A DNA stretch of 64,000 bases from Hymenopus coronatus (taxonomy: Eukaryota; Arthropoda; Insecta; Mantodea; Hymenopodidae). The first letter of the stretch is position 1. Every line of letters starts with the position of its first letter. Shown here one piece after another: positions 56,956 through 64,000 of the stretch. Position numbers and translations under genes: made by a program. The notes under the pieces are model-generated. The model saw nothing but the letters and a program-made list of their open reading frames with translations, had not been told where the DNA came from and ran no database searches. Location: positions 148,927,629-148,991,628 of the forward strand of contig CM060890.1 in NCBI GenBank assembly GCA_030762935.1. The letters run 5' to 3'.

Positions 56956-57817
56956 GAGACTATGGAATTGTGTCAGCATGGAATCTTTCACAAGTGTGGT
57001 AACACACAAGTAGTTATTGAACTCATTATTTTGATCGACATTTTCTGCCGTCTAAGCTTTCCCCTTTCCAGCTGTTCTTATCCCGACCGCGTCTATCATC
57101 TCTTGTTACTTTTGAGATTTTCTGGTGCATTTAATAAAGTGTTTCTATCTTGGCCATATGTAGCCTGTTCGTTTCCACCGCGGACTCAAATGTCACGTCT
57201 TACCACAGCGTGTCTTCCATAGGAAGTGAAATCGCGTCGCTCGATCAACAAGAAAACCGTTTGTAATTGCTTTATTATGTTCACCCTCGGGCAGTGGAAC
57301 TTCCTTAACGGTACTCTCCTACCTGGGTCGAGTGCCAGCTCGTGGTAACTTTATCTTTGAACTCATGGACTCTTTGTCCCTTCTTAGTATAATTTCTAAC
57401 TCCCTTTTAGACAGGCCATGTACTGTCTCAAATGGAACTACTGGTTGCCGAGTTGTTTCATGCGACCGCGGATGTATAAATGAACATTTCTAGACGTCCA
57501 GCTGGTGATAAAACGCGTGTATAACTGGTGATACAGAAGTAACGATTGTTATCATTATGGCTTAATGTTTTGCTCTTTTTCAGGGAGTTATGTTCACATG
57601 ACACTGCTCGCTCTATGGGCTTCTTATTTTACACCATATTGCCATTGTGTTATTTACTGGGAGAAATCTCGAGGGACGAATTTCTTCTCGAAACTGCCAG
57701 GGTTATATTCTCTGACAATGTGGTGACGCTTATCGTTTTATTTTTACTGGCAATCAGATCTGTAATGTTGAGAATATTGGGGGATATATCCAGTAGTTAA
57801 AACGAATTTATTATATA
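56956..57817. other. Repeat-free interval with a possible exon
   Basis: About 860 bp with none of the window's repeat landmarks and with mixed composition. It contains short frames of 86 codons (56962-57222) and 84 codons (57546-57800). The second is discussed separately. This is the best place in the window to look for host coding sequence. Confidence 0.35.
57584..57800 (+). CDS. Possible terminal exon, hydrophobic, unrecognised
   Basis: A polypyrimidine stretch and AG (TTTTGCTCTTTTTCAG, ending 57583) look like a splice acceptor. The downstream frame stays open for about 72 codons to TAA at 57798. The peptide has two hydrophobic stretches (GFLFYTILPLCYLL and VVTLIVLFLLAI) separated by the charged segment GEISRDEFLLE, as in the last exon of a multi-pass membrane protein. 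No family was recognised, no polyadenylation signal is evident nearby, and no donor or partner exon was found in the window. It may be chance or a pseudo-exon. Confidence 0.2.
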
Positions 57818-58105
57818 AAAAATATCTGTTGTGTTACACTCACATGACTTTCTTTAACTGTTCTACAAAAAAGACTTCTTACACAAGATTATTCTTCTTT
57901 CTACACAATCGAGATAAACAGCAGCAGAATGATCTTATTACATAGTTCCTTATAAGTAGAAGGCAACTAAAGGAATGCGCTATGCTAAAGCGATAGTCAA
58001 ATGTTTTAAAAGCTGTCGTTATGCGATTGTCATAAGTAATATCACGAGTGTTTTCATATTATCCATAATTCACGATCGCAGTAAATTGTCCTAAGAGATG
58101 AAAAC

Positions 58106-58450
58106 ACGACTTGTATTTGATAAGACAATAGATTATTATAATATAACATAGGAAGGTTATCATTGTAATACTTACATTAGTTCTCAAATGCTACATGACG
58201 ACCATCTTTATTTACACAAGACGAGTTGTGTTCAATAAGACAATAGACTATTATAATATAACATAGGAAGGTTATCATTGTAATACTTACATTAGTTCTC
58301 AAATGGTACATGACCACCATCTTTATTTATACAAGACGAGTTGTATTTGATAAGACAACAGACTATTATAATATAACATAGGAAGGTTATCATTGTAATA
58401 CTTACATTAGTTCTCAAATGGTACATGACGACCGTCTTTATTTACACAAT
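58106..58450. repeat. 115-bp triplication within element X
   Basis: Units start at 58106, 58221 and 58336 (ACGACTTGTATTTG / ACGAGTTGTGTTCA / ACGAGTTGTATTTG) and contain AATATAACATAGGAAGG and TACATTAGTTCTCAAATG. The second X copy has the unit only once, so the triplication arose in this copy. Confidence 0.9.
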
Positions 58451-58670
58451 GTTTTTTTGTTTCTTCACTGTCTCCTGAATTATGATATGGCCGACCGCGT
58501 CTACACCCAATGGACGAATATCGATAGGAACAATAGAAATAGGGAACAATTATTTTATTTCAGCTTTTAATAACGAATACATGAAATGGAAACAAAACGT
58601 TATTTTATTTGAGGTTATTGCACTCATCTCACACATAAGAAACACAAATAATGATTATTTTCACTCCTTT

Positions 58671-60054
58671 TTACTTTCTCTACACCTACTATGCGCACAG
58701 TGTATACAGAAGGTATTGCACTTCCACCCAAAAAGTCGATGCCGAGATTTCTCCGGAAATACATGTTTTGGGTCCCCCTGAATCCAAAACAAAGCATTTT
58801 CAGAAAAAGGTCCGTGCGCGTGTGTGTGTCTGTGGACAGCAAAGCTCAAAAACGAAAAGACCGTTGAATACCAAACTTGATATTTAAGTTTGGTATCTTC
58901 CAAGGATGCAAGAAAATCCTTGAATTGCAAGAGAATCCCCGCACCCCCAACTACCCTTTACATAGAACTTGTTTTGAAAAGTTTGATTTCTTAAAAATGG
59001 CTCTAACGATTATGATTAAAATATTGTATATTAAAGATATTTACCTAAGAAATAAAATGTATATTTGAATTTTCTGAAGACTACTTTATTTTACGGAAGT
59101 TTGCACAGCTGCTACACCGCAAGAGATGGACAACACCAAAAATGTAGAGCACGTTAACACACACGATTTATGTCTTATACTTTTTTTCCTGGAGATGGAC
59201 AGAAACTTACAACACCAAAAATGTAGAGCACGTTAACACACACGATTTATGTGTTATACTTTTTTTCGTGGAGATGGACAGAAACTTACAACACCAAAAA
59301 TGTAGAGCACGTTAACACACACGATTTATGTGTTATACTTTTTTTCGTGGAGATGGACAGAAACTTACAACACCAAAAATGTAGAGCACGTTAACACACA
59401 CGATTTATGTGTTATACTTTTTTTCGTGGAGATGGACAGAAACTTACAACACCAAAAATGTAGAGCACGTTAACACACACGATTTATGTGTTATACTTTT
59501 TTTCGTGGAGATGGACAGAAACTTACAATACCAAAAATGTAGAGCACGTTAACACACACGATTTATGTGTTATACTTTTTTTCGTGGAGATGGACAGAAA
59601 CTTACAACACCAAAAATGTAGAGCACGTTAACACACACGATTTATGTGTTATACTTTTTTTCGTGGAGATGGACAGAAACTTACAACACCAAAAATGTAG
59701 AGCACGTTAACACACACGATTTATGTGTTATACTTTTTTTCGTGGAGATGATCTTTTTTTACAAATTCCTTGTTTTTTGTTTCAGTTTTGAAAATCGTAT
59801 ACTTTTCTCACACAGGAATTTGTCAACTCCTGTCCATACAAACAAAGGAACTTCAGTCACATAGCAACCAGCTTTTGACTATCACTTTAACGTATGGTAC
59901 TCCCTTATTTTGCTGCTGCTTACAAGGAAGCAAGTAATAAGACTATTTCTGCTAATTTTTTCTCGATTAGCATGAAGTAAATAGAAGCATAAGTTTTTTA
60001 ACAATGATTTGTTACAGTGATATAGAGAAAGTCATGTGAATGGAACACATTAGA
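58671..60054 (-). mobile_element. Inverted R-element nested in X, enlarged by an array
   Basis: TTACTTTCTCTACACCTACTATGCGCACAG to GAGAAAGTCATGTGAATGGAACACATTAGA, both ends intact. The internal 79-bp array adds about 600 bp. Host flanks correspond to the uninterrupted TCTTCACTACATTTTTTAAC of the second X copy, which fixes the insertion point. Confidence 0.85.
59113..59745. repeat. 79-bp tandem array, about 8 copies
   Basis: GAGATGGACAGAAACTTACA recurs at 59192, 59271, 59350, 59429 and so on to about 59745. The monomer contains CACCAAAAATGTAGAGCACG and TTAACACACACGATTTATG. This is the complement of the internal R-element block ACGTGCTCTACATTTTTTG / GTAAGTTTTTGTCCATC, so the array is an in-place expansion of one internal segment of the host R-element. 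Confidence 0.95.
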
Positions 60055-60962
60055 TTTTTTGAACTAAATGCATAATGAAGTGGATAAAACTTTAAATAAA
60101 CATTGTAAGTGAATTAATTGAAAGTACAATTGTGGAACTGACAGTTATTAAAAGTGAAGGTTGACTGTCACCTTGTTACCAATAACCAAGACAGGAGACT
60201 AAACAAACGAACGTCAGGTGCGACAAGATTTCAAAGAAATGAACATCTGCGATAAGATGTTTGACAATATCGCTCCAGTCAGATGACCGCGATTGGTTGA
60301 AATTGCGTAAACTCGGGTATTCCATTGGCGCTTTAATAGTTGAGCTGAATTGTCATTGAAATTCGTTTCTTTGTTCGGTCAGGAGTAGCAGAATAGAAAA
60401 ATGGGCATTTTCTGTTTGAGAACAGTATAAGTATTTTAAAAGTGAAACCAATAACAATGAATATCGATTTTTTTTCTGTTAGGTTTTTTATTATTTCTTA
60501 CGGTTTACTAGCTATGAAAAACTGTATCCAGAACAAACAGGTCTTCAGAAGGTGTGCCAGGAAAAGTGACGATATGCATTTTATTTGTTATGTAATTATG
60601 AATAATCGTACTTTAGTCAAAATCCTTACAGCCATTTTTGAGAAAAACAAAATTTGCAATTTTTTTTTCATGTAAAGGTTAGTTGGCTGTGTTGAAGATC
60701 TTTGTGTTGCATCCCTGGAACTTACTAGACTTAATTACCTAGTGTGCTATTCAACAAAGTTTTCGTTTTTGAACTACGCTATCCCCCCCCCACACACGGG
60801 CCTTTAGCTTAAAAAATGCTTCTTTTTTTGAATAAGGGGACCTCAAAACATATATTCCCTGTGAAGTCTCTCGGTAATGCATTTTTGGGTGGAATACAAT
60901 ATCTTATGTATACACTATGAACATAGCACGTGAAGAGAAAGTTAACAGATTTTTCTGTTGTA

Positions 60963-61082
60963 TTACAAAACCAAGATACAAGGACCAGGGCTTAAATATG
61001 TATCTGTCGCTTCAGCCTGATATATTCCCTTATTCCTTAGAGCGTGCCAAGTATTAACACAATTATTTCTGGATATGTAGAG
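60963..61082. other. Unassigned spacer
   Basis: No landmarks recognised. Confidence 0.4.
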
Positions 61083-61100
61083 TCAGAATGAAAAATTCAA

Positions 61101-61172
61101 TGCCAAAGCCGAGATTTAAACCACGGATGTCCTGGTCTCTAGCCGGTTGCACTACCACTGAGCTACAATGGA
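61101..61172 (-). other. tRNA-like sequence, inverted partner
   Basis: Minus strand: TGTAGCTCAGTGGTAGTGCA (A box/D arm) and CCGTGGTTTAAATCTCGGC (B box/T arm, with a T-to-C loss of pairing). It lies in an arm (61083-61191) that is the inverted repeat of 61301-61411. A decayed copy of the same unit. Confidence 0.6.
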
Positions 61173-61310
61173 AACATACCGGCTCGGCATTAAATTCCTC
61201 AAGTGCCTCACATGTTTCCGGAAAACCACAAGGTGACCTCACATTATTTTGAGATTAGTACTTTAAGTCCCGGGCTTCATAGTTCAGCCAACTATTATGT
61301 GCCGGTATGT

Positions 61311-61383
61311 TGCCATGGTAGCTCGGTGGTAGAGCAACCGGCTAGAGGTCAGGAGATCCGTGGTTCAAATCCCGGCTATGGCA
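61311..61383 (+). other. tRNA-like sequence (pseudo-tRNA or SINE head)
   Basis: 73 bases with a complete 7-bp acceptor stem (TGCCATG with TATGGCA, one G-T pair), a D arm AGCTC-GGTGGTA-GAGC and a T arm with GGTTCAAATCCCGG. The anticodon arm (ACCGGCTAGAGGTCAGG) does not form a 5-bp stem, so a functional tRNA is unlikely. Its 3' half is the start of the 92-bp array. Confidence 0.55.
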
Positions 61384-61715
61384 TTGAATTTTTCAGTCTC
61401 ACTCTACCTGTCCACCTCCTGTCCTACACACGGCTAGAGACCCGGAGATCCGTGGTTCAAATCCCGGCTATGGCATTGAATTTTTCAGTCTGACTCTACC
61501 TGTCCAACTCCTGTCCTACACATGGCTAGAGACCCGGAGATCCGTGGTTCAAATCCCGGCTATGGCATTGAATTTTTCAGTCTGACTCTACCTATCCACC
61601 TCCTGTCCTACACATGGCTAGAGACCCGGAGACCCGTGGTTCAAATCCCGGCTATGGCATTGAATTTTTCAGTCTGACTCTACCTATCCACCTCCTGTCC
61701 TACGCACGGCTTGTG
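61335..61715 (+). repeat. 92-bp tandem array, 4 copies, each with a tRNA T-arm
   Basis: CCGTGGTTCAAATCCCGGC occurs at 61358, 61450, 61542 and 61634. Each unit has GGCTATGGCATTGAATTTTT, CAGTCTGACTCTACC and CCTGTCCTACACATGGCTAG. The first unit is preceded by a full tRNA-like head, the others only by GCTAGAGACCCGGAGA. The array therefore repeats the 3' half of a tRNA-like unit plus its downstream body. Confidence 0.93.
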
Positions 61716-61740
61716 TGAAAAAACAAATTAACAAGACAAT

Positions 61741-62422
61741 TCAGCTCAACTATTAAGGCGCCAATGGAATGGCCGAGATTAGACAATTTCAACCAATCGC
61801 GGTCATCTGACTGGAGCGATATTGTCGAAACATCTTATCACAGCTAAAATCTTGTCGCAACTGACGTTCGTTTGTTTAATCTCCTGTCTTGGTAACAAGA
61901 TGACAGTCAACCTTCACTTTTAATAACTGTCAGTTCCACAATTGTACTTTCAATTCAGTTACAATGTTTATTTAAAGTTTTATGCAGTTGATAATATATT
62001 TAGTTAAAAAATGTAGTGAAGATAATCATTATTTGTGTTTCTTATGTATGAGATGAGTGCAATAACCTCAAATAAAACAGCGTTTGTTTCCATTTCATGC
62101 ATTAGTTATTAAAAGCTGAAATAAAATAATTGCTCCCTATTTCTATTGTTGCTATCGATATTCGTCCATTGGGTGTAGATAAGTTTGGTCATGTCATAAT
62201 TCAGGAGGCAGTGAAGAAAGAAAAACATTGTGTAAATAAAGATGGTGGTCATGTACCATTTGAGAACTAATGTAAGTATTGAGAACAATGATAAAATCTC
62301 CCTTCCTATGTTATATTATAAATTATTAATAGTCTGTTTCACTGAATTGTCTGATCAAATACAACTCGTGTTTTCATCTCTTAGGACAATTCGACAAAAT
62401 GAAAACACTCCTAGCATTACTT
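61741..62422 (-). mobile_element. Element X, copy 2, inverted
   Basis: TCAGCTCAACTATTAAGGCG to ATTACTT; about 682 bp, matching copy 1 in the order of CGCGGTCATCTGACTGG, AACGAACGTCAGTTGCG-like, AATAAACATTGTAAC-like, CATTGGGTGTAGA and TTCTCAAATGGTACATGAC-like blocks (as complements). The flanks (AAGACAAT at 61733-61740, ATAACAGT at 62423-62430) agree at 5 of 8 positions, a decayed duplication. The flanks again read as R-element sequence. Confidence 0.75.
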
Positions 62423-62520
62423 ATAACAGTTTCTGTTATGTTTATCTTGATTAGTATGAAGTAAAGCTTGTGTACAAGTTTGTTCAGAGAAGCGTGTGTG
62501 ACTTTAAGGTGAGCTCTAGT
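62423..62520 (-). mobile_element. R-element fragment flanking X copy 2
   Basis: TTTCTGTTATGTTTATCTTG, ATTAGTATGAAGTAAAGC match the inverted 5' part of R-elements (TTTCTGTTAATGTTTATCTCG, ATTAGCATGAAG). The 5' terminus is lost. Confidence 0.55.
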
Positions 62521-63185
62521 CGCACAGCCAGGTGACTCGGAAGTCAATTTGACGACTCGACTATACTCGCCTGGCTTCCTCATCAAATATTCCAGTTTCA
62601 AGAATTTGGTTTATATTAGACGAGGAGGAGAGCGGGAACATTTCCGTATGAAGTCAAGACGTCGTGTTTTATAGCCGCGTACTGCTATAGCTAGCGACAT
62701 TATGCAATCATATTCAAATTTAAAACCACAGATTCTTTTTTCGACTTCCTTCCCTTCCTGCTTCTGCGCTTGAAAAATACGCTGAACATTTTTTTTTAAA
62801 AAATGCAGAAGCAAACAAAAGAATGTGTGTCCGGAAAAGACGTTGCGGAGAGACTCCGTATTTTTGTATTGCTGGGGGGTGGGGGGTCATTTACATAATT
62901 CGGTACTTGGCCGTCGAGGAGATAGGTCGCTACTAAATAACGTATAATGAAAAGAGTGAGGTTTTTTCTGCTGTACTTATAAAAAAGGAAACCCAAGGAG
63001 TTTTACATTCTCGTCGTTCCTTTGCCCCGAGTGTGTTTACAGTGGAAGAGGTTCCTTGCTTCATGCCTGCCAACTTAACACAGGAAGTGCTCTTGGATAT
63101 TCATACCTGAGAAAGAATGTCCTCACAATAAACATGCAATTAAAACAGCGTAAACTGGCTTACTGCAAGGGCCGTCTTTGGAAAA
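62521..63185. other. Unassigned sequence
   Basis: Contains GTCGCACAGCCAGGTGACTC and GGGGGGTGGGGGG (about 62874-62886). Three minus-strand frames and one plus-strand frame of 66-78 codons are unrecognised. No supported feature. Confidence 0.35.
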
Positions 63186-64000
63186 ACAAAGCATTTTTGA
63201 TAAAGTTTGCTTTATTTCTCAACATATTCTCCTTTCACTTCGATGCAATTTTCCCAGCGTTTCTTCCAACGTTTAACCCTTCCGAAATGTAGGATTTCGG
63301 AAGGTCCCGAAAACGGACATGTTTGGAAAGTGACCTCTTCGTTAGACGTTTCCACCGAGCCACGTTTTCAAGCTTGGAAATAAAAAACAAGTCACTGGAG
63401 GCCAAATCTGGTGAGCACGGTGGATGTTGTAGTAATTCTACAATTTCCGCCGTCGAAACTACACAGATATGCTCCCTTGCATTTCTTGATGCGGAGGCCA
63501 GCACCTTGTCTGCAGAGTTTACCAGCTTTGCCTTCTTCGGAGCCGGTTCGTCTTTAAAACCCCGCTTTTTCGATTCTATTTTGTCTCTGAAGTGTATCCA
63601 TGTTTCATCTAGCGTTATGTATCGACGCAGAAACTCCTCAGGATTGCGACGGAAAAGTGTCTAACCAGCTTCCGAATCGATCACACGATTGTTTATTCTC
63701 CAATGAGAGCAAACGCGGCACCCATCTTGCCGAGAGTTTTATCAGACCGAAATTTTCTGGCAAAATTGAGAATGCTGTACCTTGTGACATGCCTATATCC
63801 TCTACTATATGGAGAACTATGATTCCTCGATCACTCAAAGCCATATCCTGGACTTTGTCAATCATTTCGGAGGAAGTCACTTCTACTGGACGTCTGGAAC
63901 GAAGTTCATCATTTGTGGATGTACGGCCACGTTTACATTCATTTATCCAATTGTAAATTGTTGCAAACGCAGGTGCAGATGTGCCATGAACTTCATCCAA
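63186..64000 (-). mobile_element. mariner element, minus strand, truncated by the window edge
   Basis: Second mariner copy of the window. Its transposase runs from beyond 64000 down to a TAA at about 63218. The 3' non-coding part lies near 63190-63215 (complement of AAAACAAAGCATTTTTGATAAAG). No intact terminal repeat could be identified on this side. Confidence 0.75.
63218..64000 (-). pseudogene. mariner transposase, frameshifted, N-terminus beyond window
   Basis: N-terminal frame 64000-63638 (no ATG in the window): SAPAFATIYNWINECKRGRT (helix-turn-helix), SRRPVEVTSSEMIDKVQDMA (linker) and LSARWVPRLLSLENKQ (the conserved W-V-P region), then a frameshift. Aspartate 1 (DETWIH) is readable at about 63607. 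A deletion then removes the segment up to aspartate 2, where D-N-A-R is replaced by R-N-A-R (63504-63235 frame, SRNAREHICVV). The third aspartate site HPPCSPDLASSDLFF is kept. The C-terminus (RWENCIEVKGEYVEK) is in yet another frame. Different mariner lineage from the copy at 51.6 kb. Dead. Confidence 0.85.

Larger units (their letters stand above)
58034..60348 (+). mobile_element. Element X, copy 1, with internal triplication and nested R-element
   Basis: Unclassified element: starts AAGTAATATCACGAGTG, ends CTTTAATAGTTGAGCTGA, flanked by the 8-bp duplication ATTGTCAT. Removing the nested R-element (58671-60054) and two extra copies of a 115-bp unit leaves about 690 bp, the same size as copy 2 (61741-62422, inverted). 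No ORF, TIR or poly-A was seen. An 8-bp duplication is typical of hAT-type and some other DNA transposons, but the termini do not show it. Confidence 0.75.
57818..60962 (+). mobile_element. Forward R-element split by element X
   Basis: Left piece 57818-58033 (AAATATCTGTTGTGTTACACTC to AAAAGCTGTCGTTATGCGATTGTCAT). Right piece 60349-60962 (ATTGTCATTGAAATTCGTTTC to ATACACTATGAACATAGCACGTGAAGAGAAAG). The 8 bp ATTGTCAT occur at both edges (58026-58033 and 60349-60356), a perfect target-site duplication around X. Confidence 0.8.

Noticed and set aside
61311..61383. Functional tRNA gene
   Set aside because: Acceptor, D and T arms are good, but no 5-bp anticodon stem forms, an inverted decayed copy lies next to it, and its 3' half is tandemly repeated; this fits a tRNA-derived repeat.
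58034..62422. One large fold-back transposon with about 0.7 kb inverted arms
   Set aside because: The left arm has its own 8-bp target duplication inside an R-element, and the host R-element continues right after it, so the arms are two separate insertions of X in opposite orientation.

Overview
This is AT-rich eukaryotic DNA with no recognisable host gene and no prokaryotic gene layout. It looks like a repeat desert from an arthropod, most likely an insect. The grounds are relics of mariner and Tc1-type transposases, a LINE (non-LTR retrotransposon), several tRNA-derived SINEs and many tandem arrays. One SINE carries a segment like 'ggggttttccct' in its body, which I associate with cockroach-type and other insect SINEs; that placement is an inference and weak.

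The window is built from one interspersed repeat family, labelled here the 'R-element' (my label). A full copy is about 0.83-0.92 kb. It starts TCTGATGTG..CACATGACTTTCTCTAC after a run of A, usually carries an AC/GT run near its 3' end, and ends in a palindrome around ACTATGTACATAGT followed by GTAGAGAAAGTAA. More than thirty complete or broken copies occur in both orientations, often inside one another. I see no long ORF in them.

Layout: 0-8.5 kb, a long-TIR MITE, R-elements and SINEs; 8.5-17.3 kb, R-elements with 86-bp and 80-bp arrays; 17.3-21.3 kb, a 5'-truncated LINE inside an R-element, then a Tc1/mariner-type relic; 22.7-36.5 kb, a 13.7 kb array of a 95-bp monomer headed by a SINE; 38.4-40.5 kb, a 30-bp array; 40.5-48 kb, R-elements and unassigned sequence; 48-54.6 kb, a second copy of the MITE, a mariner pseudogene, a SINE and a 107-bp array; 54.7-57 kb, a 136-bp array headed by another SINE inside an R-element; 57.8-62.5 kb, a four-level nest with two inverted copies of a second element ('X', my label), an inverted tRNA-like pair and a 92-bp array; 63.2-64 kb, a second mariner pseudogene running off the window.

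The unifying observation is that most tandem arrays here grew from pieces of dispersed elements. The 95-bp and 136-bp arrays are the bodies of tRNA-derived SINEs, the 92-bp array is a tRNA-like unit, the 80-bp and 30-bp monomers contain the 5'-terminal motif of the R-element, the 79-bp monomer is an internal R-element segment, and a 115-bp triplication lies inside element X. The window therefore records several separate births of satellite DNA from transposons. All transposase and reverse-transcriptase reading frames seen are broken, so nothing here looks autonomously active.
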